From an uncultured Pseudomonadota bacterium (GTDB lineage: Bacteria; Myxococcota_A; UBA796; GCA-2862545): a DNA stretch of 15,069 nt. The notes under the pieces were generated by a model. It was not told where the DNA came from, did no database searches, and worked only from the letters and a program-made list of their open reading frames with translations. Position numbers and translations under genes: made by a program. Position 1 is the first letter of the stretch. Each line of letters opens with the position of its first letter. The stretch lies in assembly GCA_937891875.1 (NCBI GenBank), contig CALATR010000149.1:1-15069 (forward strand). Direction: 5' to 3'. Shown here piece after piece: positions 9,047 through 15,069 of this stretch.

Positions 9047-9859
9047 CTACTCGGCGTAGACGTTGAACCGGCCGTCCCGCAGGAACCCCACCAGCACGAC
9101 GCCCATCTCCCGGGCCAGGTCGACCGCCAGGCTGCTGGCCGCGCCCACCGAGGCGACCACGGGAACCCGCGCCATCACCGCCTTCTGCACGATCTCGAAC
9201 CCGGCGCGGCTGCTCACGACCAGGATGCGATCGTCGACCGGGGCCCGGTCCGCGCGCAGCCGGTGGCCCAGCACCTTGTCGACCGCGTTGTGCCGGCCGA
9301 TGTCCTCGCGGGCGACCTCCAGCTCGCCGGAGAACGAGAAGAGCCCCGCGGCGTGCAGCCCGCCGGTGCGATCGAAGGCCTGCTGGGCGTCGCGCAGGCG
9401 CCCGGGCAGGGTCACGAGCACGTCGGCGAGGGCGTCCACGTCGATCCGGCGCTCCGGTAGGGGACCGCAGGTCACGGCCAGCTTGTCGATGCTGGCCTTG
9501 CCGCACACCCCGCAGGAGCTTGTGGCGTAGAGCTCGCGGGTGGCCTTGTCGATCCGATCCCGGTGAGCCAGCACACCCGCAGCGAGCACGCAGTCGACGG
9601 TGTTGCCGCGGGGATCACGGGGGTCGTCGACGTGGGCCAGGGCGGTGAGATCGTCGGGTCCGTCGATGACGCCTTCGGTGTAGAGGAAGCCGGCGACGAG
9701 GTCGAGATCGTGACCGGGGGTGCGCAGGGTCACGGCGAGCGGGCGGCCCTCGATCCGCATCTCGAGGGGCTCCTCGCGGACGAGCAGGTCCTCTTCGGAC
9801 CCGCCGTCGGGGTGTCGGCGGACGGTGCGCCGCACCAGGTCCTGTTGGGGGGGATCCAT
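9047..9859 (-). CDS. fdhD: FdhD sulfurtransferase for formate dehydrogenase maturation
   Basis: FdhD carries sulfur from a cysteine desulfurase to the molybdenum or tungsten bis-MGD cofactor of formate dehydrogenase in the cytoplasm. This protein has 270 residues, the usual size. Seen in order are the EEPLEMRIEGRPLAVTLRTP region (about 29-48), GFLYTEGVI (57-65), the sulfur-carrying CxxC in SSCGVCGK (Cys116, Cys119), GGLHAAGLF and the conserved EDIGRHNAVDKV cofactor-binding segment, ending in FLRDGRFNVYAE. The frame stays open far upstream antisense to the next gene. ATG 9859 is chosen because AGGAG (9864-9868) lies just before it and the N-terminus then fits the family. It is divergent from the 9929 gene across 69 bases. 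No formate dehydrogenase gene is in view. Confidence 0.96.
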   Translation of the reverse strand: MDPPQQDLVRRTVRRHPDGGSEEDLLVREEPLEMRIEGRPLAVTLRTPGHDLDLVAGFLYTEGVIDGPDDLTALAHVDDPRDPRGNTVDCVLAAGVLAHRDRIDKATRELYATSSCGVCGKASIDKLAVTCGPLPERRIDVDALADVLVTLPGRLRDAQQAFDRTGGLHAAGLFSFSGELEVAREDIGRHNAVDKVLGHRLRADRAPVDDRILVVSSRAGFEIVQKAVMARVPVVASVGAASSLAVDLAREMGVVLVGFLRDGRFNVYAE

Positions 9860-9928
9860 CGTGCTCCTGTGGATGGGCCTGTGCAGGCGATTAGTGTCCC
9901 CGCTCCGTCCCCGCACGAGGAGAGCCCC
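9860..9928. promoter_or_regulatory. Divergent promoter region fdhD / 692-residue protein
   Basis: These 69 bases separate the starts of fdhD (minus) and the 9929 gene (plus) and include both Shine-Dalgarno sites. GCCTG-TG-CAGGC (9877-9888) is an inverted repeat near the centre and a possible operator. No clear -35/-10 pair is visible for either direction. Confidence 0.35.
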
Positions 9929-12007
9929 ATGTCTGCCGCCTTCCCCCGCTGGCAGGATGCCCTGGATGCCGCCACCACCGACGAGGCCCGCCGCGACCTG
10001 CTCGGCGAGGTCGCCCGCTGGCGCGCCACCCACCTCATCGACGTCCTCGGACAGCGCGATGCCACGTACGCCATCGCACAGCTCCAGCGCGCGCTCGGCG
10101 ACGAGGCCTCGGCGCTGCGTGAGGCCCGCTCGCTGATCAGCCTGTGCCGCACCCCGCCCGAGGCCGGCCCGGCCGATCTCGAGGCGGCCGACGCGCTGGT
10201 CGTGTCGCTCGGCGGCAAGACCACCCGCAAGAAGCGCGCGCCCAAGGCTGACAAGCCCGCGCGGGAGCCCCGCGGTCGCGGCGAGGGTTCGCGGACCCAG
10301 TCGGCCCGGGAGCCCCGCAAGGAGGCCGCCCGGACCTCGCCCCTGGACCAGGCCGTGCAGCTCGGTCAGGCCGGCGAGTACGGCGAGGCGTTCAAGGCGC
10401 TGCGCGGCAAGGGCGGCCCCAAGGCCAACCTCATCCGCACCTGGCTCGACCTCAAGCAGGCCGTCGAGGGGCCCGCGGACGCCCGGGATCAGGCGCTCGC
10501 GGACCTGCTGACCCGGCTGGAGGGTGTGGTCGGCGGTGGATCCGGATCCGGCAAGGCAGCCGAGAAGTCCGCTGCGAACGCTCCATCCAAGGCCGAGCCC
10601 CGCGCGCCCGAGAGCCGGGTCGGCAAGCTCGTCGGCCGCGCCATGCCCAATCGCCGCGCCAAGGCCCTGCGCGCCATGCAGGACTGGCTCGACGGCAACC
10701 CCGGTGGGGCCGACGCACTCGCGTCCGCGGCGCTGCAGGACCACCAGGACGAGTCGGGCACCGCACCCGCGCCCTGGCTGGCGGGCTTCGTCGGTCAGGC
10801 CCTGGTCGACGCGGGCGCCGAGACCCGGGCGACCATGGAGTCCATGATCGCCGCCGGCTCCGTCGCCATGCAGATCTACGACGAGGCGCCCTTCCCGGTG
10901 CTGGTCGACCTGTGGCGCGCCGCCCGGGACGCTGGCCTGCGCCTCGTGGACCTGCGCCGCGGCATCCTCCGCAGCGAGCCCGAGGATCGCCGCATCTGGA
11001 CCCTGCGCCTCGCCCGCGGCGGTGAGGACGCGCTGGTCGCAGTCGCGCCCCCCACGGACGAGGCGCTCGCCGAGGGTCTCGTGCCCGAGTTCGCCAAGCG
11101 CCTGCGGTCCCTGTCCGATCGCACGGTGCTCATCGCCGATGGGGCCGGGAACGCCGGCCTTCGCGCGGCCGCCGCGGCGCTCGACATCCCGGTGGTGTCG
11201 GCGGACGAGGCGCTCGCCCGCGTGCTCGCCAGCCTTCCCGCTGCGGATGCGGCGCCCGTCGGGCCTGCTCCGGCGAAGAAGCAGGAAGAAGCTCCGAAGT
11301 CCGAGCCCAAGGAGCGCACGCGCAACCCGTCCCACGCCGAGCGCGTGCAGGCCGTTCGCGAGGTGCTGCTGGCCGAGGCTGCGCCCACCGCCGAGGCGCT
11401 CGAGCCGCTGGTCGCCCCGATCAAGCGGGTGCGCGACGTGCTCTCTCTGGCCGACGAGCTCTCCGGGGACGACGTGGCGGCCCGCCTCCGCGCGCTGGTG
11501 ACCGCGCTGCACCGCACCGCTCCCGAGCGCGTGCGCCTGCTGCAGGCGACGACCCTCATCCTCAAGACCACCGCGGACGGCGACTCCCTGACCGACCTGC
11601 TCACCAGCGAAGAGACCGCGTCCCGCCTCGGCGGACCCGGCGCCGAGCGGGTGATCGCGGCCAGCCAGGCGGCTCGCAGCGCGGGCTTCGACATCGACCG
11701 GGTGCTGCGCGGCGTCACCCGTCGGGAGCGCCGGGAGCATGGCGCGCTCGACGTGCTCGCCGATCACCTCGACCCGCTGTGGCGCCTCGTCGTGCAGCAG
11801 GGCGACGTGCGCGGGGAGATCTGGGTGGCGGACGAGCTTCCGGTCGAGGGTCAGGCGGCCCTGCCCCAGCTGGCCCTGCGCGACAGCCCGCGGGTGGCCG
11901 TCACTGCGGACGGGCTCGCAGACGCGTGGGACGCGGCGGCCGGTCCGGCGCGGGTGTCGGTCGAGGCGCTGCCCGAGGCGCTCGGCGGCTGGGCGTCCGG
12001 CGGGTGA
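9929..12007 (+). CDS. Large multi-domain cytoplasmic protein of unknown function
   Basis: This 692-residue protein has no signal peptide or membrane segment. It splits into four folded-looking blocks joined by disordered linkers: an alpha-helical block (1-93, helix pairs like degenerate TPRs), a basic Lys/Arg-rich linker (94-135), a short helical block (136-200), a linker starting GGGSGSG (from about 201) to about 225, a long block (225-434), a charged Pro/Ala/Lys/Glu linker (437-465) and a helical C-terminal block (465-692). In the long block, WTLRLARGG, VLIADGAGNAG (around Asp404) and IPVVSADEAL give a strand-helix-strand order faintly like Mrr-type nuclease-fold domains, but I see no catalytic D-ExK set. 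ATG 9929 has GAGGAG seven to twelve bases upstream. GC-rich third positions support coding. I do not recognise a family; nuclease-like or scaffold roles are guesses. Confidence 0.88.
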   Translation: MSAAFPRWQDALDAATTDEARRDLLGEVARWRATHLIDVLGQRDATYAIAQLQRALGDEASALREARSLISLCRTPPEAGPADLEAADALVVSLGGKTTRKKRAPKADKPAREPRGRGEGSRTQSAREPRKEAARTSPLDQAVQLGQAGEYGEAFKALRGKGGPKANLIRTWLDLKQAVEGPADARDQALADLLTRLEGVVGGGSGSGKAAEKSAANAPSKAEPRAPESRVGKLVGRAMPNRRAKALRAMQDWLDGNPGGADALASAALQDHQDESGTAPAPWLAGFVGQALVDAGAETRATMESMIAAGSVAMQIYDEAPFPVLVDLWRAARDAGLRLVDLRRGILRSEPEDRRIWTLRLARGGEDALVAVAPPTDEALAEGLVPEFAKRLRSLSDRTVLIADGAGNAGLRAAAAALDIPVVSADEALARVLASLPAADAAPVGPAPAKKQEEAPKSEPKERTRNPSHAERVQAVREVLLAEAAPTAEALEPLVAPIKRVRDVLSLADELSGDDVAARLRALVTALHRTAPERVRLLQATTLILKTTADGDSLTDLLTSEETASRLGGPGAERVIAASQAARSAGFDIDRVLRGVTRRERREHGALDVLADHLDPLWRLVVQQGDVRGEIWVADELPVEGQAALPQLALRDSPRVAVTADGLADAWDAAAGPARVSVEALPEALGGWASGG

Positions 12008-12023
12008 GCAGCGAGGGCCGGGA

Positions 12024-12266
12024 TCAGGTGAAGTGCCAGGCGCGCACGCGCTCGGCGACCTGGTCCCAGCTGTCTGCCTCCATCACGCCGTGGGCGCACC
12101 AGGGCGGGGCGCAGCGCGAGTCCAGATCGGCCAGAAATGCGTCCAGCGCGGCTTCGTCGACGACCTGGTCCACGCTGGCCGCGACCGAGGCTGTCACAGG
12201 CCCGACCACGGCGCGTACAGGAAAGCGATCGAGGTTCGTGTGCCACATGTAGACGAAGCGCGGCAT
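12024..12266 (-). CDS. Small hypothetical protein
   Basis: This 80-residue frame on the minus strand begins MPRFVYMWHTNLDRFPV and ends AERVRAWHFT. It is rich in aromatic residues (four Trp), has two Cys in the CAPPWC segment, and keeps high G/C third positions when read this way, which argues for coding. No signal peptide is present. The start is uncertain: ATG 12302 (92 residues), 12266 or 12248 are possible and none has a good Shine-Dalgarno. 12266 is chosen because 12302 would leave only six bases to the divergent lipoprotein gene. Its stop lies 16 bases past the stop of the 692-residue protein, tail to tail. No family is recognised. Confidence 0.5.
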   Translation of the reverse strand: MPRFVYMWHTNLDRFPVRAVVGPVTASVAASVDQVVDEAALDAFLADLDSRCAPPWCAHGVMEADSWDQVAERVRAWHFT

Positions 12267-12308
12267 GGTGTGATGGCTGATCGCCCCTCCGGGTGGCACC
12301 ATCGTGCC

Positions 12309-14123
12309 ATGCGACGCGCCATCCCCCCCCTGCTCCTGCTCGCCGCCGCCGCCGTCACCGGCGCCTGCACCGGCCAGGAGATCGACCCCAACGACTACTT
12401 CGAGCTCATCCCGCCCGGGCGGATCGAGGCGGAGGTGGCCACCAGCACCACCTCGCCGGCGACCGTGCGCAACATCCACGCGGAGCACGAGCTCATCATC
12501 GCGGGCATCGCCTTCGACCCCGCGGACGAGACCCACCTGAACTGGTTCGGCGAGGGTCCGTGGGAGCTGCCGGCGGGCCAGGAGAAGCGCTTCGACGTGT
12601 GGTTTCGCGCGTCCGAGGAGGGTCCGTTCCAGGCGACCCTCACCGTCGAGACGGACGCCGGCGAGCTCACCGTGCCCCTGGATCTGGTGGGCCTGCCCCC
12701 GGTCGACAACGACCAGGACGGCTACTCGGTCGCCCTGGGGGACTGCGACGATGACAACCCCGACGTCAACCCCGACGCGGTCGAGATCTGCGATGGGATC
12801 GACAACGACTGCGACGAGGACGTCGATGGGCCGTTCGACAAGGACAAGGACGGGTTCGTGGACGACGAGCTCTGTCCCGAAGACCTCGCTCCGCTCGACT
12901 GCAACGACAACGACGGCACGACCTACCCCGGCCGCGAGGAGGAGTGCGACGGTAGCGACTCCGACTGCAACGGCGTGGTCGACGACATCGACATCCCGGC
13001 CGACCTCCAGGACGGCGTCTGCGAGGGTGCGCTCAAGCGGTGCACCAGCGGGGGGCCGGTCGAGCCGAACTACGCCGCGATCGAGGGCTACGAGCAGCTC
13101 GAGTTCTCCTGCGACGCCATCGACAACGACTGCGACGGCGTGGTGGACGCGTTCGACCGGCTGGGCGACGGCACCGACGACTGCGTGGACGACGACGGGG
13201 ACGGCGAGCGCGAGGTCGACGGCGACTGCGACGATCTCGACAAGGAGAAGACGTCGAGCGACTGCGGCCCGGCGACCCTGCTGGTCACCCGCAACGACGA
13301 CGGGTTCGCCAAGATCGACCTGAACTCCGGCAAGGTCGAGCTGGTGGACATCGGGGTGCGCAGCTACCACGGCGTCGCGGTCAGCCCGACGGTCGCCTGG
13401 TTCGCCGCCCGGGACGACGGCTACCTCTACCGCTACGACTTCGACGCCGAGGAGACGCTCTTCACCACCCGCTTCGACGTCGCTCCGGTCTCGGTCGAGT
13501 ACGACCCGCCCAGCGGCGACCTGCTGGTCCTGCTCGCCGATGGCAACATGCAGCGCCGCAACGAGAGCGACGGCAACTACCGCTCCGAGATCGCCCTCAC
13601 CGGCTCGCCGACCGCGTGGACCCGGGCTCCCGACGGCACCCTGTGGATCTGCACCAGCGGCGACGGCAACCTCGTGCACGCCAGCCTCGGCGGCGTGCTC
13701 GACGTGGTGGAGATCACCACCGCCTGCTACGGCCCGCCCGCCCTCAAGGACACCCGCCTGGTCGTGCCCGGCCTCGACGACAGCGTGCTCATCGAGATCG
13801 ACACCACGACGCTGGAGGAGACGATCGCGCGGGGCACCGACAAGCGCCCGGTCCGTGCCGCCTGGGTCAGCTCCGATCTGTGGGTCACGACGTCGGTCAA
13901 CGCCACCGTCGACGTCTACGATGGCAGCAACCTCCTGCGCGACGAGAGCATCCCGCTCGATGGCCAGACGCAGGGGATCTGGTATGACCCCAGCAGGGAG
14001 GTCGTCTGGGTGGCGGTCTTCGGAGCCGACGAGGTCGTCGCCTTCGATCGCCGCAGCCGCAAGATGCTCTCCCGCCTGCCTGTGCCCGACCCCATCTACC
14101 TGTTCCCGCTGCCTCCGGAGTAG
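12309..14123 (+). CDS. MopE-repeat / beta-propeller lipoprotein
   Basis: This 604-residue secreted protein has a likely lipoprotein signal peptide (MRRAIPPLLLLAAAAVTGAC, Cys20; the -3 residue is Thr, so the lipobox is imperfect). Residues about 27-130 look like an Ig-like HYDIN/SPD-2-type domain. Residues 133-320 carry Asp/Cys-rich repeats of the MopE metal-binding type: DNDQDGYSVALGDCDDDNP (133-151), ICDGIDNDCDEDVDG (160-174), ECDGSDSDCNGVVDD (212-226) and CDAIDNDCDGVVDA (268-281), which probably bind calcium or copper and are disulfide-linked. Residues about 322-604 are repeated beta segments typical of an NHL/quinoprotein-like propeller (YLYRYD, LWICTSGDGNL, VVWVAVFGADEVVAFDRRS). The frame is open upstream; ATG 12309 is chosen for the signal peptide, although its Shine-Dalgarno is weak. 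ATG 12273 is the alternative start. It heads a lipoprotein operon. Confidence 0.9.
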   Translation: MRRAIPPLLLLAAAAVTGACTGQEIDPNDYFELIPPGRIEAEVATSTTSPATVRNIHAEHELIIAGIAFDPADETHLNWFGEGPWELPAGQEKRFDVWFRASEEGPFQATLTVETDAGELTVPLDLVGLPPVDNDQDGYSVALGDCDDDNPDVNPDAVEICDGIDNDCDEDVDGPFDKDKDGFVDDELCPEDLAPLDCNDNDGTTYPGREEECDGSDSDCNGVVDDIDIPADLQDGVCEGALKRCTSGGPVEPNYAAIEGYEQLEFSCDAIDNDCDGVVDAFDRLGDGTDDCVDDDGDGEREVDGDCDDLDKEKTSSDCGPATLLVTRNDDGFAKIDLNSGKVELVDIGVRSYHGVAVSPTVAWFAARDDGYLYRYDFDAEETLFTTRFDVAPVSVEYDPPSGDLLVLLADGNMQRRNESDGNYRSEIALTGSPTAWTRAPDGTLWICTSGDGNLVHASLGGVLDVVEITTACYGPPALKDTRLVVPGLDDSVLIEIDTTTLEETIARGTDKRPVRAAWVSSDLWVTTSVNATVDVYDGSNLLRDESIPLDGQTQGIWYDPSREVVWVAVFGADEVVAFDRRSRKMLSRLPVPDPIYLFPLPPE

Positions 14124-14128
14124 TGCCC

Positions 14129-14533
14129 ATGCGCCTCGTCGCCCCCGTCGTGCTGTCCATCGCCTGCACGGGGATGCTGCCCGTGGACGGAGGCACTGCG
14201 GAGCCGGAGCTGACGAAGCACGTGGAGGAGCTGCGCCAGGCGGAGCTCGCCCTGCAGGCGGTCGACGACTTCCTGCCCTGCAGCACCGAGGCGGCGGCCA
14301 AGACCTCCAGCACCACGGTCGCCCGGACCTGGGACGGGGAGGACTGCTTCGCCCGGATCGGCTGGGAGCCGAAAGAGGCGGTTCGAGGAGGTTACTTCGT
14401 CACGGTCAACGCGGACCGGAGCGACTTCGTGGTGGTTGGGCTCGCGGACACCGACGGCGACGGGACCTTCATGCGGGTCGAGGCGAGCCGGGGGGCTGCG
14501 GCGGCGGTGAAGAGCCCGGCAGAGGTGCGCTGA
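14129..14533 (+). CDS. Small lipoprotein-like protein with pilin C-terminus-like domain
   Basis: This 134-residue protein starts with a short hydrophobic leader (MRLVAPVVLSIAC, Cys13), lipoprotein-like though the lipobox is not ideal. A helical stretch follows (about 25-47). The part with Cys51 and Cys73, in the order CFARIGW, GGYFVTVN, DFVVVGLADTDGDGTF (residues 99-114), is like the C-terminal beta domain of type IV pilin-like proteins in deltaproteobacteria, which use a D-x-DGDG turn. The pilin leader and N-terminal hydrophobic helix are missing, so it is not a normal pilin. ATG 14129 is chosen over GTG 14123 because GGAG (14117-14120) is eight bases from the ATG but only two from the GTG. 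It starts five bases after the previous stop and overlaps the next start at TGATG. Confidence 0.78.
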   Translation: MRLVAPVVLSIACTGMLPVDGGTAEPELTKHVEELRQAELALQAVDDFLPCSTEAAAKTSSTTVARTWDGEDCFARIGWEPKEAVRGGYFVTVNADRSDFVVVGLADTDGDGTFMRVEASRGAAAAVKSPAEVR

Positions 14534-14982
14534 TGCGACTGGTCACCCTGGCGCTGTTCCTGGTCGGCTGCTTCGGCGAAGACGACATCCGCATCGTGCC
14601 CGACACCGGTGAGGACCCGGTCTTCCAGGGCGACGTGCAGGTCGAGCCCACCTCGCTGGTCATCGCCGGTGCGGTGCCGGGAGAGCGCATCGTCGGCACG
14701 GTCGTGGTGCGCAACGTCGGCGAGTACGACCTCGACCTGGTCTCGGCGGTCATGACCGAGGACGCGAACAAGGCGCTGGTCACCGACGAGCAGACCAACG
14801 CCGGGCGGGTGATCGGCCCGGACCGCAACTTCGACGTGCTGGTGCGCTGCACCCTGCCGGTGGGCGACACCGACACCGACGCCGGACCCGCAGAGGTCAC
14901 GGGCAACCTGCGGATCCGCACCGAGGACGAGGACACGCCGACGATCGACGTGGCGGTGCGCTGCACCGAGGCCGAAGAGTAG
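14533..14982 (+). CDS. Small Ig-like (HYDIN/SPD-2-type) lipoprotein
   Basis: This 149-residue protein has a classic lipoprotein signal (MRLVTLALFLVGC, lipobox L10-V-G-C13), a short acidic tether (VPDTGEDPV) and a domain from about 35 to 144. The order VEPTSLVIAGAVPGERIVGT, VVVRNVGEYDLDLVSA and a final IDVAVRC resembles choice-of-anchor/HYDIN-like Ig folds that decorate bacterial surface proteins. Two VRCT segments (FDVLVRCT and IDVAVRCT) place two cysteines that may pair. A DTDTD stretch sits between them. The start ATG 14533 overlaps the previous stop (TGATG), with AGAGG (14521-14525) upstream, so it is translationally coupled. The Ig-like domain has the same general type as the N-terminal part of the MopE-repeat lipoprotein, suggesting partner proteins. 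Confidence 0.85.
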   Translation: MRLVTLALFLVGCFGEDDIRIVPDTGEDPVFQGDVQVEPTSLVIAGAVPGERIVGTVVVRNVGEYDLDLVSAVMTEDANKALVTDEQTNAGRVIGPDRNFDVLVRCTLPVGDTDTDAGPAEVTGNLRIRTEDEDTPTIDVAVRCTEAEE

Positions 14983-14983
14983 C

Positions 14984-15069
14984 GTGCACGAGGTGGTCGT
15001 CGTGGTGGAGGTCCCCCGGGGCGGCCGGGTGAAGCGCGCGGCAGACGGGTCCATCGACTACGTCTCGCC
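14984..15069 (+). CDS. Probable inorganic pyrophosphatase, N-terminal fragment (right edge cut)
   Basis: From GTG 14984 the frame reads MHEVVVVVEVPRGG, then RVKRAADGSIDYVS, to the window end. The pattern V-x-E-V-P-R-G-x-x-x-K followed by an aspartate-rich D-G-x-I-D-Y turn matches the N-terminal part of soluble family I inorganic pyrophosphatases, which hydrolyse pyrophosphate to phosphate. The start lies one base after the stop of the Ig-like lipoprotein, so it may be co-transcribed with it; the Shine-Dalgarno is weak (GAAGAG upstream). Only 28 residues are visible and the catalytic aspartates are outside the window, so the call is tentative. Confidence 0.55.
   Translation, partial: MHEVVVVVEVPRGGRVKRAADGSIDYVS

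Noticed and set aside
7879..9066. Plus-strand open frame (395 residues) opposite the AsmA-like gene
   Set aside because: Composition is Asp/Val/Gly/Ala/Arg shadow type, while the minus strand has a membrane anchor and AsmA-like patterns.
10537..10550. Repeated GGATCC sites as a sign of an engineered linker
   Set aside because: They encode part of a natural-looking Gly/Ser linker in a GC-rich gene, with no vector sequence around.
9860..11767. Upstream extension of the fdhD frame antisense to the 692-residue protein
   Set aside because: The extension has shadow-type composition. The fdhD Shine-Dalgarno and N-terminal family match place the start at 9859.
12722..13320. Asp/Cys-rich repeats considered as a DNA repeat array
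   Set aside because: The repetition is at protein level (MopE-type motifs); spacing and bases vary, so it is not a CRISPR or DNA tandem repeat.
12024..13679. Minus-strand open frame (551 residues) running through the MopE-like gene
   Set aside because: Only its C-terminal end (12024-12266) looks coding. The rest is a valine-rich antisense shadow of the Asp-rich repeats.

Overview
The window is very GC-rich, densely coded bacterial chromosome with strong G/C third-position bias. It suggests a deltaproteobacterial or Myxococcota-like organism. The reasons are the style of the ATP synthase subunits, a MopE-type aspartate/cysteine-repeat lipoprotein, and five to six small lipoproteins with D/T-rich tethers. 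The lineage is an inference from gene content, not from a marker gene. No rRNA, tRNA, CRISPR array, transposase or phage gene was seen, and no gap between genes is longer than about 180 bases.

Left third (1-5502, plus strand): the F1 part of the F-type ATP synthase operon, in the order atpF (partial), atpH, atpA, atpG, atpD, atpC. The catalytic motifs of alpha and beta are intact. The visible start of atpF appears to carry a one-base frameshift at a run of five G. The translation starts fall into two sequence-related pairs: alpha and beta use ATG behind CTCGGAGCA, while gamma and epsilon use GTG inside GAGGCC(C/T)CCGTGGC.

Middle (5499-9859): atpC converges tail-to-tail on a minus-strand set of three genes: a rhodanese-domain lipoprotein, a cytoplasmic single-domain rhodanese that is its close paralogue, and a small cysteine-containing lipoprotein. 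A divergent intergenic region (6906-7086) separates these from a small plus-strand lipoprotein. That gene converges on a minus-strand pair: fdhD (sulfurtransferase for formate dehydrogenase maturation) followed by an AsmA-like membrane-anchored protein. Three sulfur-transfer type proteins (two rhodaneses and FdhD) therefore lie within 4 kb, although no formate dehydrogenase is visible.

Right third (9929-15069): a 692-residue multi-domain cytoplasmic protein of unknown function is followed by a small convergent hypothetical gene. A tightly packed plus-strand lipoprotein set comes next: a MopE-repeat/beta-propeller lipoprotein, a small lipoprotein with a pilin-C-terminus-like domain, and a small Ig-like (HYDIN/SPD-2 style) lipoprotein. 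The start of a probable inorganic pyrophosphatase gene runs off the right edge. The first three are translationally coupled or nearly so, and may build one cell-surface or periplasmic assembly; that link is inference. The best candidates for something new are this lipoprotein operon and the 692-residue orphan protein.
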